DNA of 64,000 nt from Avedoeria sp964651245 (GCA_964651245.1 CAZYVI010000002.1:181689-245688); one strand, 5' to 3'; counted from the first letter of the stretch, positions 28,798 to 38,217 are shown. Numbers and translations are program-made. Notes: generated from the letters alone by a model not told the origin.

Positions 28798-30120
28798 TCA
28801 GCCCGGCCGCAGCCCCACCGGCAGCCACAACCGCGCGCCGTCGACGGGCGCGCCGGTGGCCGGCGGGACGATCGACGGCTCGGTGAGGCGCGGCGGCGGG
28901 CGCTCGGGCGTCGGGGGCGGGCGTATGGGCGTTGGGGTCGGGGGGTTCGTCGGGTCGCACGGCATGGGGCCCGGCGTGGCGGGGTCGATGCAGTAGGGCA
29001 CGACGGCAGCGGCGAGGGCGCCGCGCGCCCCGGCGAGTTGTACTTCGGCGGCTAGGATCAAGCGTTCGTGTACGTTGGCCACGACCGCCCGCAGTGTGAC
29101 ACGGACGATCATCGACGTCTCGAAGCCGTCGACCGCGGACCACCACCTCAGGCTCGTGAGGTCGCTGCCGAGGATGACCACCTCGTCAGCCGGCGGTTCG
29201 GACGCGACAGCCGCGAAGTACCCGGGCGCGATGGCGAACTCGAGATTCCGCTGCGTGAGCGGCGACTGAAACAGGCCGAGGACATCGGCCATGGCCTGCA
29301 CCGGCCCCGCCGATCCGACGCCGCCCGCCCGTACGATGATCGCCCGCAGGCCGAACGTCGGGTCGAGCGACGACGGCAGCTCGAACCAGACCTCGGGCGC
29401 CAGGCCGAGCAGCACGCTGTGGCCGACGGCGTCGTGGGCGAGGTGGACGACGTCGAGCAGCCCCCGGACGGCGGCGTCAATGTCGCCCGCCGGCGGCAAG
29501 CCGTCGGCCACGACGAGCAGCGGGCGCAGCGTCGGCGGCAAGGCGCCGACGGCGCGCTCTGCCGTGTCGAACGCCGCCAGCCAGTCGGCGGCACGGCTGA
29601 CGCGGGTGCGCGGCTCCAGCGCGCGCAGCCGCGCGGCCAGCGCCGCCAGGTCGTCGGCCGACGAGGCCCAGGCGAGCGACGCGTCGGGCGCGGCGATGTC
29701 GATGACGGCGACCTGCGACGTGCCGTAGCGCGCGACGCCCTCGACGACCTGCGCCAAGGCCTCGCCCGCGCCGGCTGCGGTCGACGCCGGCAGCGAGCCG
29801 TGGAGGACGAGCACCGCGCGCCGCTCGAGCAGCCGCGGGCAGTCGAACCGCACCTGGGTCGTGATCGTCACCAGGTCGCCGACGCGCACGCCCACGCTGG
29901 CCGGCGCGGCCGTCATCGAGCTACTGCACGCCGGCAGCGGGCCGCTGATCCCGGCCGACGGCGGGCGCGGCGGGTGCGGCGTAGCCGTCGCCGGCGGCGC
30001 CTGCTGGCCGGGCCGCGCCGAAGCGGACCCGAACGGGCCGGCGAGGGCCGCCACGGCGATGGCGACCACCCACACGGCCGCCTGTCGACCGGTCCGATGG
30101 CGGGGGTGGGGAGGCTGCAT
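28798..30120 (-). CDS. Secreted protein of unknown role, VWA-like, with C-terminal W-L-P motif
   Basis: The 440-residue protein has a signal peptide (Arg-rich start, hydrophobic about 13-32). The alternating beta/alpha pattern with AVLVLHGSLPAST, VAVIDIAAPD and LLVVADGLPPAGD resembles a von Willebrand A fold but lacks a clear DxSxS metal site. The C-terminus is Pro/Thr-rich and ends LWLPVGLRPG. Two other proteins here end or break with the same motif type. The start was chosen at 30120, which has a promoter directly upstream and a signal peptide; the longer open frame upstream adds no recognisable sequence. Confidence 0.6.
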   Translation of the reverse strand: MQPPHPRHRTGRQAAVWVVAIAVAALAGPFGSASARPGQQAPPATATPHPPRPPSAGISGPLPACSSSMTAAPASVGVRVGDLVTITTQVRFDCPRLLERRAVLVLHGSLPASTAAGAGEALAQVVEGVARYGTSQVAVIDIAAPDASLAWASSADDLAALAARLRALEPRTRVSRAADWLAAFDTAERAVGALPPTLRPLLVVADGLPPAGDIDAAVRGLLDVVHLAHDAVGHSVLLGLAPEVWFELPSSLDPTFGLRAIIVRAGGVGSAGPVQAMADVLGLFQSPLTQRNLEFAIAPGYFAAVASEPPADEVVILGSDLTSLRWWSAVDGFETSMIVRVTLRAVVANVHERLILAAEVQLAGARGALAAAVVPYCIDPATPGPMPCDPTNPPTPTPIRPPPTPERPPPRLTEPSIVPPATGAPVDGARLWLPVGLRPG

Positions 30121-30129
30121 GGCGGGTAA

Positions 30130-30158
30130 GCTATAGCCGGGCGGGGATGGCGGTGCAA
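30130..30158 (-). promoter_or_regulatory. Promoter giving a nearly leaderless transcript for the 28798-30120 gene
   Basis: Read on the minus strand, TTGCAC (30158-30153) and TATAGC (30135-30130) are 17 bases apart. The ATG lies nine bases after the -10 element, so transcription would begin within a few bases of the start codon. No ribosome site is present. Confidence 0.55.
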
Positions 30159-30355
30159 CCGTCAGGTTGCGAACCGTCGCGGCCCGGGCTATCGCGGTCG
30201 CCGGAGCGGCCGCGCGACCGGGTTCGCGAAGCGCCCTAGGCGACGGGCCAAGGTGCACGTCGCCGGCGGTTGCGGTATGCTCAGCCCTCCCGCGCAGCGC
30301 TGCTGCCCCCACGCCAGCCGTTGTCGCCCACCACACATCCACCCAGGAGACGATC

Positions 30356-30841
30356 ATGGCCAAGAGCATCTACGAGCACGTCCGCGACGTCCTCAACGCC
30401 ACCGTGCCCGGCACCAAGCGCAAGAAGCCGAAGGTCGAGGCCAAGGTGCCGCCGACGACGTCGACGACCGGCAAGACGACCGGCGACGGCCAGGTCAAGG
30501 CGCCCGACCTGCAGGCCGAACTGCACAAGCGCGACGCCGAGATCCGCGCCGCGGTCGAGAAGGCCACCGCGGCCAAGAAGGCCGAGCTCGAGCGGCAGCA
30601 GGCCGAGCTCAACGAGGTCCGCCGCAAGCTCGAGGCCGAGATGGCGCGCCAGGCCGAGCGCCACGCCGCCGTCGAGGACACCACCTATACGATCGTCCGC
30701 GGCGACACGCTGTCGGGCATCGCCAAGCGGTTCCTGGGCAACGCCGGCCGCTGGCCCGAGATCCACGCCGCCAACAAGGACGTCATCGCCAACCCGAACC
30801 TGATCTACCCCGGCCAGGTCATCAAGATCCCGAAGCGCTGA
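30356..30841 (+). CDS. Cytosolic LysM-domain protein with coiled-coil, YgaU/Kbp-like C-terminus
   Basis: The 161-residue protein has a basic N-terminus, a Lys/Glu-rich helical segment (about 58-106) likely to form a coiled coil, and a C-terminal LysM domain (YTIVRGDTLSGIAKRFLG... PNLIYPGQVIKIP). There is no signal peptide, so it is probably cytosolic. The LysM domain closely resembles that of E. coli YgaU (Kbp, a potassium-binding protein), which pairs BON with LysM. Here BON domains occur in a separate gene at 38253. Ribosome site CAGGAGA; a TATGCT at 30276-30281 may be its -10 element. Confidence 0.8.
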   Translation: MAKSIYEHVRDVLNATVPGTKRKKPKVEAKVPPTTSTTGKTTGDGQVKAPDLQAELHKRDAEIRAAVEKATAAKKAELERQQAELNEVRRKLEAEMARQAERHAAVEDTTYTIVRGDTLSGIAKRFLGNAGRWPEIHAANKDVIANPNLIYPGQVIKIPKR

Positions 30842-30888
30842 GGCCCACCGGCGACGACCATCGCCGACGCACGAACCGCATGAACGAC

Positions 30889-30920
30889 GGGGGGCGGGGT
30901 CGATGTCGACCCCGCCCCCC
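30889..30920 (+). terminator. Hairpin terminator after the LysM gene
   Basis: A perfect 15-bp stem (30889-30903 with 30906-30920) has a 2-base centre and is flanked by GAAC/GTTC that can extend it. There is no T-tract, as is common in very GC-rich genomes. It lies 48 bases past the LysM stop. Confidence 0.65.
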
Positions 30921-30958
30921 GTTCATCGTCGGCGCACCGACCGCGACGCGATGCCCAT

Positions 30959-31067
30959 GTAGGGGCACCCCTTGTGGGTGCCCTTCCTACCATCCACGAC
31001 CGCCATGCGATCCACGACCCGCGTGCGATGCGTGACGTGCGAGGGCACCCAAAAGGGGTGCCCCTAC
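30959..31067. repeat. Second copy of the dispersed palindromic repeat, wide-spaced arms
   Basis: Arm 30959-30986 is identical to the left arm at 24595, and arm 31041-31067 is its inverted complement with one internal change (CACCCAAAAGGGG). The spacer is 54 bases here and contains CATCCACGAC and GATCCACGAC short repeats. It sits between the terminator hairpin and a minus-strand gene. Confidence 0.8.
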
Positions 31068-31071
31068 GTGG

Positions 31072-31335
31072 TTATTGCAGGTTCTTCTTCGTCACCAGCT
31101 TGTAGATGTAGGTGATGAGGAGCGCGCCGACGAAGGCGGCCGCGATCGAGCCGAGGCTCAGTCCCTCGCTGGCGATGCCGACGAGGTTGAGGATGTAGCC
31201 GCCGACCACCGCCCCGATCATGCCCAGGACGACGTCGACCCAGTTGAAGGCCATGTTCCTCGTCATCGCATAGCCCGCCAGCCAGCCTCCGATGGCGCCG
31301 ACGACGACCCAGGCCAGGATCCACATCACGTTCAC
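31072..31335 (-). CDS. GlsB/YeaQ/YmgE-family (transglycosylase-associated) small membrane protein
   Basis: This hydrophobic protein of 87 residues has three membrane helices (WILAWVVVGAIGGWLAGYA; VVLGMIGAVVGGYILNLVG; IAAAFVGALLITYIYKL). Members are stress-linked inner-membrane proteins of unknown mechanism. The GTG start (VNVMWIL) is preferred because AAGGAGA stands seven bases before it; the ATG two codons in is the alternative. The gene is isolated, between a dispersed repeat and a large surface-protein gene on the same strand. Confidence 0.88.
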   Translation of the reverse strand: MNVMWILAWVVVGAIGGWLAGYAMTRNMAFNWVDVVLGMIGAVVGGYILNLVGIASEGLSLGSIAAAFVGALLITYIYKLVTKKNLQ

Positions 31336-31440
31336 GAGCGTTCTCCTTGTGCAACCGAGACGCGACGGCCGTGCGTCAGCCGACCGGCCGGGTGAATGGT
31401 GCACCAGGACGAACCGCCGCGCCAGCGGCCCGGCGCGGCG

Positions 31441-34400
31441 TCAGCGGCAAACGATGCCGCTGGCCACCGCCCGGTAGATCGCCGCCAGCTCGTCGGGCCC
31501 GGGCGCCACGAACACCCGCGCCGCGTCGCCGGTGACCTCGGTCAGCACAGCGTCGAGGACGTCGTCGCCCAGGCCGATGGCCCAGACGCCCGCCCCCGCG
31601 ACCGCCCGCGCCCGCGCCGCCGCGGCGCGCACGGCGTCCTCGGTGCCGCCTTGGGGCCGGCCGTCGGTCAGCACGACGACGGCGCGGTCGGCGGCGCTGC
31701 GGGCGCGTGGGCCGGTCAGCTCGGCCGCCGCTGCCTCGAGGCCGAGGTCGAGCCGGGTGCCCAGCGCCGTCGTCAGGCCGTCGAGGGCGCGGACGATGGC
31801 GCCGCGGCTGGCGGACAGCGGCCGGGCCAGCACGGCGGCCTCGTCGAATCCGACGACGGCCGCCCGGTCGCCGCCGGAGCGCAGGTCGAGCTGGTCGACG
31901 AACGTCGCCGCCGCGGCCTTGGCCGCCGCCAGCTTGTCGCCGGCCATCGACGACGACGTGTCGACGAGCAGCACGACGTCGACCGGCCGCGGCTGGGGCT
32001 TGCAGGCGGCGCGGAGCGCGAACGGCAGGTAGGCCAGCGACGGGCCGCTGGCGGTCGGGCGCGGCGTGGCGGTCGGCGGCGGGGCGGGCGACGCGGTGGC
32101 GGGGCCGGTCGGCGTCGGGCCGGGCGGCGGCTCGGTCGGCTCGGCGGTCGGCGTGGCCGTCGCCGGGCCGACGACGTCGACGAACGGGATCGGGAAGACG
32201 GCGTGGAGCGGGTGGTCGAGGCCGTCGACGCCGTCGGCCACGGCCTCGAGGTTCGTCGCGTGGCGGCCGGCCTCGGCGGGGCGCAGGGTGTAGCGGAGGT
32301 CGGGCGGCCCGTCGAGCGGCACGTCGGCCAGCGTCCAGCGCAGGACGGCGTCGGGTCGGCCGCCGTCGGGCAGGATCTCGGCCGGCGGCTGGACCGAGCC
32401 CGGCACGAGGGCCATGTTGGCGGGGATGCGGTCGACGACGACGAGCGCGCGGGCCAAGACGCGGGCGGCGATGGAGCGGCCGATGGCGTCGAAGACGGGC
32501 ACGAGGTCGGCCGGCGCGGCGGCCGGCCGGTAGCGGTCCGCCGGGTAGGCCAGCGCCGCCAGCAGGCCGTCGTCGGGCGGATGGCCGCCGCCGAAGCTGT
32601 CCTGGCCGACGCCGCTCGTCCAGACCTCGACGCCGGCGTCGCGCAGCCGCTCGGCCTCGAACATCGCCAGGTCGCGCTCGGCCTGGGGCGGGATGGCGAA
32701 GAGCGGGATCCGGTCGGCTTCCCAGCGCGCCTGCTCGGTGGGGGTGAACGGGGGGTCGAACGTGTCGGGGTCCTGGGCCAGGATCGCCAGGATCCGCGGC
32801 GCGTCGAACAGGCTGGGCGAGAGCAGCACGACCGCCTTGCCGGCGTCGGCGCGCGCGCCGGGGCCGGCGAGCGCCTCGCGCGCCGCGCGCAGCCCGTCGC
32901 TCATCCGCCCGTCGGTGACGCAGCCGTAGGGCCAGAGGAACGAGCCGATGTGCGGCGCGCGCATCCGCGCCTCGAAGCAGGCCTCGTCCATCCGGCAGTC
33001 GACGGTGAACGCCGCCGCGAAGGCTTGGACGGCGTCGCGGTCGGCGGTGAGCGGCAGCGCCAGCCGGGCATCGCCCTGGCCGTGGTTGAAGGTCACGATG
33101 CCGAGCCGGTCGCCGGGCCGCGACAGCGCGTCGGCCAGCGCCGCCAGGGCGGTGCGGGCGTGCCGCAGCCGGTCGCCGCTGAGCTGGCAGCTGGCGTCGA
33201 GGGCCACGACGACGTCCTTGGCCGCGTGGGCGGCGCCGCAGTCGCCGGCCAGCCGCAAGGTGACGTCGGTCGTCGCGCCCAGCGGCAGGCGCGCGGGGTC
33301 GGCGGTCTTGGCCGGGACGAAGCGGCACGGCCCGCCCTGCCGCGGCGGCGGCGGCGTGGCGTTGCCGCTCGGGCCGTCGGGGACGAGGACGACGAGGTCG
33401 TCGTGGTCGGCGTCGGGCACGACGACGCGGTCGTCGGGCGCGACGGCCAGGTCGCGGTAGCGGCCGGGGCCGGCGACGTCGGCCAGCCGGACCGCGGCCC
33501 GCAGCACGGCCCGCGGCGACGGCGCGGCCGTCGGGGCCGGCGGGATCGTGGTGCGCGGCGTCGGCGTGGCGCGGGGCGTGCCGCGCGGGGTGCGGGTGGC
33601 GGTGGCGGTCGGCGGCCGCGGGCGGTCGTCGTGAGGCGTGAAGGCCATCAGCCAGCCGTCGCCGGTCAGGACCACGAGCCGGCCGTCGGGGCCGATCGCC
33701 AGCCGCTCGGCCGTCCGCCCGCCGAGGCCGTCGAGCCGCTGCTCGCCGCGGTCGCGGCCGCGGGCGTCGACGTGCCGGACGGTGCCGTCGCGCGCCAGCG
33801 CCCAGATCTCGCCCGAGAGGTCGTACGCCACGTCGGCCCAGGCCTTGAAGGCACCGGTGCGCTCGCCGAGGCGGATGTCGCCCGCCGCCAGGACCTGCGA
33901 GCTGCCGCTCGGCGTGGCCCCCGGTGGCGGGTTGGCCGTCGAGACGGCGACCAGCGTGCGCACCATCGCCCGCTGCGCCCCGACGTTGAGGATCGTCAGG
34001 TTGAAGCCGGTCGGGACGTTGACCCGTCCCCCGGGACCGATCGCCTGCCCCACCTGCCCGCCGCCGGCCGCGATCGAGGTGTGCCACCACCGGTCGTCGG
34101 GGATGCACGGGCCGGGCGCCTCGGGCCGCCACGGCAGCGGCAGCGAGCGGCGGCACTCGTTCGTCCGGTCGCGGCGGATGAGCTGCGCGGCAGATTGCAC
34201 GTCGAACGGCCGCGGCGGGCAGACGTCGCCGCTGCCGCCGCCGAAGCAGCGCAGCGACGACAGATGCACCTGGTTGCCGGTGATGACGGCGGTGATCTCA
34301 GGCAGGGCGACGCTGGCGGCGACGTCGGATCCGCGGCCGGCGACGAACGGCCGCATCGGGTCGTACCAGGCGCCCGAGGCGCGCCAGGCGTGGGTCTCGT

Positions 34401-35820
34401 CGGTGCTGTCGAGGGTGCGGGCGTAGAACGGGTCGTCGGCGGCGGTCACGCGGACGGGGTCGGTGCTGTGGCGACGCTGGGCGCCGTCGTAGTCCCGGCA
34501 CTGCCGGGGCCAGACGACGACGTTCTGGTCGGCGGCGCGGGTGATGCCGCCGCGGTCGGGCGGCGCGCCGGGGCCGCCGCGCAGGGCGGGGTAGACGATG
34601 ACGCGGTCGGGCCAGCGCGCGGCCGGCGCGTAGCTCACCGCCAGGCCGGTGCCGGGCCGCAGGTCGAGGCGCTGGATGCCCTCGTGGCTGCCGGGCTCGA
34701 CGCGGCGGCGGTAGCAGCCCAGCGCGCGCGGGTTCTGCGGCCCGCACGCCCCCGGCGTGCACGGCGCGACGATCACCTCGGCCACCGGCGGGATCGCCTC
34801 GGCGAACTGCAACGCGGCGGCCACGCCGTCGCCCGGCGGCGCGGTGGGCGTCGGCCGCGGCGTGGCCGTCGGGACGGGGGTGCGGGTGCGGGTGCTCGTC
34901 GGCTGCGGCGAGGCGGTGGGGCCGGGCGGCGGCACGGCGCGGTAGCGCAGCACGGCGCGCTCGACGGCCACGAAGACGTCGCCGTTGGCGTCGACGTCGA
35001 CGTCGAGCGGCGCCCCGCCGGGCGCGGCGCGGTTGTCGAGCGCCAGCCGGCCGATCGGGGCGCCCTCGGGCCCGGCCGAGCCGTCGGCGTCGAACCACAC
35101 CAGCCGTTGGTGGCCGTGGTCGGCCACGACGAGGTCGCCGTCGGGCGCCACCGCCAGGCCCAGCGGGGTGTCGAGCGAACCGGCGCCGCTCCCGGGCCCG
35201 CCCCAGGCCGCCAGACGGACGCCGGCCGGATCGAAGACGAGGATCCGCATCCCCTCGCCGTCGCTGACGTAGATCCGGCCGTCGGCGACGGGTTCGTTGT
35301 CGGGCCCGACGCCCGGGCCGAGGGCGATCCCGCGCGGCAGGCCGACGTCGTCCCAGACGGCGACGACGGCGCCGGCCGGGGTGAGCACCTGGACGCGGCG
35401 GTTGCCGGTGTCGGCCACATAGAAGCGGTCGCCGGCGGCGGTGACGGCGACGTCCTCGGGCGCCTCGAAGCGGGCCGGCCCGTCGCCGCGGCCGCCGAGG
35501 CGCACCGGCGATGCGTTCGGCACGAACCCCTCGCCGTTCGTCCGGGCCCAGGTCAGGCGGTGGTTGCCGGCCTCGGCCACCGCCAGGCGGCCCTGGCCGT
35601 CGAACGCCAGGCCGGCCGGGTGGAACAGGCGGTCGCCGGTCGGCACCTCGGGCCGCCACCGGGCGTCGAGCCGGTAGCTCTCGGGCAGCGCCGTCGGCGC
35701 CGGCGCGCCGGGCGGCGTGGCGGCGGGTTGGCCGTGGGCGGCGCCGGGCGCCACGCCGGCGGCGAGGGCGGCGACGGCCAGGCAGGCGACGAGGCGAGCG
35801 GCGGCGAGGCGTGGGCGCAT
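31441..35820 (-). CDS. Large secreted NHL-repeat / dual von Willebrand A surface protein
   Basis: The 1459-residue protein has a signal peptide (about 1-30). NHL-type propeller repeats follow at about 45-300 (HPAGLAFDGQGRLAVAEAGNHRL; GDRFYVADTGNRRVQVLTP; PLGLAVAPDGDLVVADHGHQRL in separate blades). Then come Thr/Pro linkers and a first VWA-like domain near 868-1060 whose metal site reads DASCQLS, a degenerate form of DxSxS. After further Thr/Pro linkers there is an internal LAYLPFALR motif at about 1262, and the C-terminal VWA domain (about 1275-1455) has an intact DTSSSMAGD site. It probably acts on the cell surface in adhesion or protein contact. It is transcribed divergently from the PH-domain pair. 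Confidence 0.8.
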   Translation of the reverse strand: MRPRLAAARLVACLAVAALAAGVAPGAAHGQPAATPPGAPAPTALPESYRLDARWRPEVPTGDRLFHPAGLAFDGQGRLAVAEAGNHRLTWARTNGEGFVPNASPVRLGGRGDGPARFEAPEDVAVTAAGDRFYVADTGNRRVQVLTPAGAVVAVWDDVGLPRGIALGPGVGPDNEPVADGRIYVSDGEGMRILVFDPAGVRLAAWGGPGSGAGSLDTPLGLAVAPDGDLVVADHGHQRLVWFDADGSAGPEGAPIGRLALDNRAAPGGAPLDVDVDANGDVFVAVERAVLRYRAVPPPGPTASPQPTSTRTRTPVPTATPRPTPTAPPGDGVAAALQFAEAIPPVAEVIVAPCTPGACGPQNPRALGCYRRRVEPGSHEGIQRLDLRPGTGLAVSYAPAARWPDRVIVYPALRGGPGAPPDRGGITRAADQNVVVWPRQCRDYDGAQRRHSTDPVRVTAADDPFYARTLDSTDETHAWRASGAWYDPMRPFVAGRGSDVAASVALPEITAVITGNQVHLSSLRCFGGGSGDVCPPRPFDVQSAAQLIRRDRTNECRRSLPLPWRPEAPGPCIPDDRWWHTSIAAGGGQVGQAIGPGGRVNVPTGFNLTILNVGAQRAMVRTLVAVSTANPPPGATPSGSSQVLAAGDIRLGERTGAFKAWADVAYDLSGEIWALARDGTVRHVDARGRDRGEQRLDGLGGRTAERLAIGPDGRLVVLTGDGWLMAFTPHDDRPRPPTATATRTPRGTPRATPTPRTTIPPAPTAAPSPRAVLRAAVRLADVAGPGRYRDLAVAPDDRVVVPDADHDDLVVLVPDGPSGNATPPPPRQGGPCRFVPAKTADPARLPLGATTDVTLRLAGDCGAAHAAKDVVVALDASCQLSGDRLRHARTALAALADALSRPGDRLGIVTFNHGQGDARLALPLTADRDAVQAFAAAFTVDCRMDEACFEARMRAPHIGSFLWPYGCVTDGRMSDGLRAAREALAGPGARADAGKAVVLLSPSLFDAPRILAILAQDPDTFDPPFTPTEQARWEADRIPLFAIPPQAERDLAMFEAERLRDAGVEVWTSGVGQDSFGGGHPPDDGLLAALAYPADRYRPAAAPADLVPVFDAIGRSIAARVLARALVVVDRIPANMALVPGSVQPPAEILPDGGRPDAVLRWTLADVPLDGPPDLRYTLRPAEAGRHATNLEAVADGVDGLDHPLHAVFPIPFVDVVGPATATPTAEPTEPPPGPTPTGPATASPAPPPTATPRPTASGPSLAYLPFALRAACKPQPRPVDVVLLVDTSSSMAGDKLAAAKAAAATFVDQLDLRSGGDRAAVVGFDEAAVLARPLSASRGAIVRALDGLTTALGTRLDLGLEAAAAELTGPRARSAADRAVVVLTDGRPQGGTEDAVRAAAARARAVAGAGVWAIGLGDDVLDAVLTEVTGDAARVFVAPGPDELAAIYRAVASGIVCR

Positions 35821-35958
35821 CGCTGGGATTGACGCCGGGCGGGCGCGCGGGTTACGGTCGGCGCAACCGGCGCCGGCCCGCCGCGTAAGCGAGGGGTCGG
35901 CCGCCGCGGCGATCGACGTTCCGGGCCGGCCGAGGCCACGACGAGGAGCGACGGCGGA

Positions 35959-36525
35959 ATGGACGCAGCCGAGCCTAGGCACGACGCGCTACGACCGCAC
36001 GCGGCGGAGCACTCCGCGCCGCCCGGCCCCGCTTCGTCGCCGGCCGACGGCGTCGAGCGCGGCGCCAGCCCGCGGCACGTCACCGTCGAGCGGCTGGCCG
36101 GCGCCGTCGTGGGCGCGGCCCTCGTCACCGGCGCGGCGCTCGGCGCGCTCGTCCTCGAGCTCGCGATCGACGGGCCGCTGGCCTGGCTGGGGCGGGCGCT
36201 GGTGGTGGGGGCGCTGGGCCTGGCGGCGCTGCTGCAGTGGTGGCCCGGCGTCCAGCACCGCCACCTGCGCTGGCGCCTCGACGCGGCGGCGCTGCGGATC
36301 CGGCGCGGCGTGCTGTGGCGGACCGAGATCGACGTCCCGCGCGTGCGCGTCCAGCACACCGACGTGGTCCAGGGGCCGCTCGAGCGGCGCTTCGGGCTGG
36401 CCCGGCTCGTCGTCCACACCGCCGGCACCGTCGACGCCACGGTCGAGCTGCCCGGCCTCGAACTGACCACGGCGCGGGCGGTGCGCGGCCACCTTGTGGG
36501 CGGCGGCGATGACGGCGCCGTCTGA
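35959..36525 (+). CDS. Bacterial PH-domain membrane protein, YdbS-like
   Basis: The 188-residue protein has two close TM helices (about 45-93) followed by a bPH_2 domain (LRWRLDAAALRIRRGVLWRTE... VQHTDVVQGPLERRFGLARLVVHTAG). YdbS-type proteins occur next to larger YdbT-type proteins, as here, where the next gene overlaps this one by 17 bases. In Bacillus they affect resistance to certain bacteriocins and envelope properties. The first 40 residues are disordered. Confidence 0.85.
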   Translation: MDAAEPRHDALRPHAAEHSAPPGPASSPADGVERGASPRHVTVERLAGAVVGAALVTGAALGALVLELAIDGPLAWLGRALVVGALGLAALLQWWPGVQHRHLRWRLDAAALRIRRGVLWRTEIDVPRVRVQHTDVVQGPLERRFGLARLVVHTAGTVDATVELPGLELTTARAVRGHLVGGGDDGAV

Positions 36526-38191
36526 CGCGCCCGGCGCGGGCGGCGGACCCGCGGGCGCGCTCGACGTGGCGGCCGAGTGGCGCGGCGACGAGGCCGAGCG
36601 GCGGCTCCACCCGCTGGGCATCGCGTTCCGGGCCGGCGCGCTGCTGCGCAACGCCGCGCTGGCGCTGCTGGCGGCGGCGTTCGCCGGCTCGCTGCGCTGG
36701 GTGCTCTGGATGTGGCCGTTCTTCGCCGCGTCGCTGGCGGCCGAGGCCGCGGCCCACCTCCGCACGCGCTACCGCCTCGCCGACGACGGGCTCGTGATCG
36801 AGGAGGGCCTGCTGGGCCGCCGCGTCCGCACGATCCCCTATGACCGCGTCCAGAACATCGACACCGTCCAGAACGTCGCCCACCGCCTGTTCGGCGTGGC
36901 CGAGGTCCGCATCGAGACCGCCGGCGGCGCCGGCGCCGAGGCCCGGCTGACCGTCCTGGCCCTGCCTGAGGTCGAGCGGCTGCGCCGCTGCGTGGCGCAG
37001 CGTCAAGCCACGGCGGCGTCGGACGCCGCGCCGAGCGCGGTCGGCGCAGGCGGCGACGGCCCGCCGACGGCGGCCGCGGCAGCGACGGCGGCATCGACGG
37101 CGGCGTCGATCACGCCGTCGGCCGCCGCCCCCGCGCCCACCCCCGCGCCGATCGTCCGCCTCGGCGTCGGCGAGCTGGTGCTCCACGGCCTGACGCGCGG
37201 CCAGCGGGCGACGCTCCTGTTCGCCGGCCTTGGCCTGGCCTGGAACGCCGTCGAGGTGCTGGGCCTGGGCGACCGCTGGCTGGCGGGCTGGTCGCCCGGC
37301 GATGTGGTCGGCGCGTACGGCCCGCTGTTCCGGCTCGGCTTCGACGACGCCGGCCAGATCGCGCGGGCGGTGCTGCTCGGGCTTGTCGCGCTGGCCGGGC
37401 TGGCGCTCGTCCTGACAGCGCTGGGCGCGCTGTGGTCGACGGCCCAGCTCTGGGACTTCACGATGACGCGCGCCGGCGACGACCTCCGGGTCAGCCACGG
37501 CCTGTTCACGCGCCGCGTGGCCACGGTGCCGCGCGGCCGGATCCAGAGCGTCGCCGTCTGGGATACGCCGTTCACGCGCCGGCTCGGCCGCGTGGCGGTC
37601 AGCGTCGAGACCGCCGGCGGCGGCGGGCCGGCCGGCGGCGAGGCGGTGCGCACCTGGCTGGCGCCGATCTGGCCGCGCGACCGGCTGCCGGCGCTGCTGG
37701 CCGAGGCCGTGCCGGGCCTCGATCTCGACGCGTTCGCCTGGCGGCCAGTCCACCCCGGCGCGGCGGCGCGGCTGCGGCGCCGCGGGCTGGCCGAAGGGGC
37801 GGTGCTGGCGATCCTCGCGGCGGCGCTCGGGTCGGCGGCGGGGCCGCGCGCGGCCGCCGCGCTTGGCCTGGCGACGCTGGCGGCGGGCGGCGGCTGGGCG
37901 CTGCTCAGCGCGCCGCGCGACGCCGCCGCCCGCGGCTACGCCCGCCACGGCGGCGCGTTCGCCGTCCGCCACGGCTGGTGGCGGCGGACCTGGGCGGTGG
38001 CGCGCGTCGAGCGGATCCAATCCGTGACCCTGGCCGCGTCGCCGTTCGACCGCCGCGCCGGCATGGCGGCGGTCCGCGTCGACACCGCTGGGCGCACCGA
38101 CGGCGCGCACGCCCTGGCCGCGGGCTATCTCGCCCGCGCCGACGCCGAGGCGTTGCGCGACGCCCTGTCCGCCGGGTCGGCCGGCGCTTGA
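36509..38191 (+). CDS. Multi-PH-domain membrane protein, YdbT-like
   Basis: The 560-residue protein has paired TM segments alternating with bPH_2 modules. The first is near 50-155 (RTIPYDRVQNIDTVQN), the second near 225-390 (TVPRGRIQSVAVWDTPFTRRLG), the third near 445-555 (VARVERIQSVTLAASPFDRR). A low-complexity Ala/Pro segment lies at about 165-215. It is the expected partner of the preceding YdbS-like protein. The ATG at 36509 lies inside the previous gene, giving an overlap of 17 bases; a GTG five codons upstream is the alternative start. Confidence 0.87.
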   Translation: MTAPSDAPGAGGGPAGALDVAAEWRGDEAERRLHPLGIAFRAGALLRNAALALLAAAFAGSLRWVLWMWPFFAASLAAEAAAHLRTRYRLADDGLVIEEGLLGRRVRTIPYDRVQNIDTVQNVAHRLFGVAEVRIETAGGAGAEARLTVLALPEVERLRRCVAQRQATAASDAAPSAVGAGGDGPPTAAAAATAASTAASITPSAAAPAPTPAPIVRLGVGELVLHGLTRGQRATLLFAGLGLAWNAVEVLGLGDRWLAGWSPGDVVGAYGPLFRLGFDDAGQIARAVLLGLVALAGLALVLTALGALWSTAQLWDFTMTRAGDDLRVSHGLFTRRVATVPRGRIQSVAVWDTPFTRRLGRVAVSVETAGGGGPAGGEAVRTWLAPIWPRDRLPALLAEAVPGLDLDAFAWRPVHPGAAARLRRRGLAEGAVLAILAAALGSAAGPRAAAALGLATLAAGGGWALLSAPRDAAARGYARHGGAFAVRHGWWRRTWAVARVERIQSVTLAASPFDRRAGMAAVRVDTAGRTDGAHALAAGYLARADAEALRDALSAGSAGA

Positions 38192-38217
38192 GGCTTTGCG
38201 CCGGCCCACGGTATACT
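38188..38217 (+). promoter_or_regulatory. Sigma70-type promoter for the BON-flavodoxin genes
   Basis: TTGAGG (38188-38193) and TATACT (38212-38217) are 18 bases apart; the -35 element overlaps the end of the PH-domain gene. The ATG of the BON gene lies 35 bases after the -10 element, with CAGGAAG in between. The -10 is identical to that of the infC promoter. Confidence 0.7.

Noticed and set aside
24595..31067. CRISPR-like repeats
   Set aside because: The repeats are long palindromes at two distant sites without regular spacers or cas genes.
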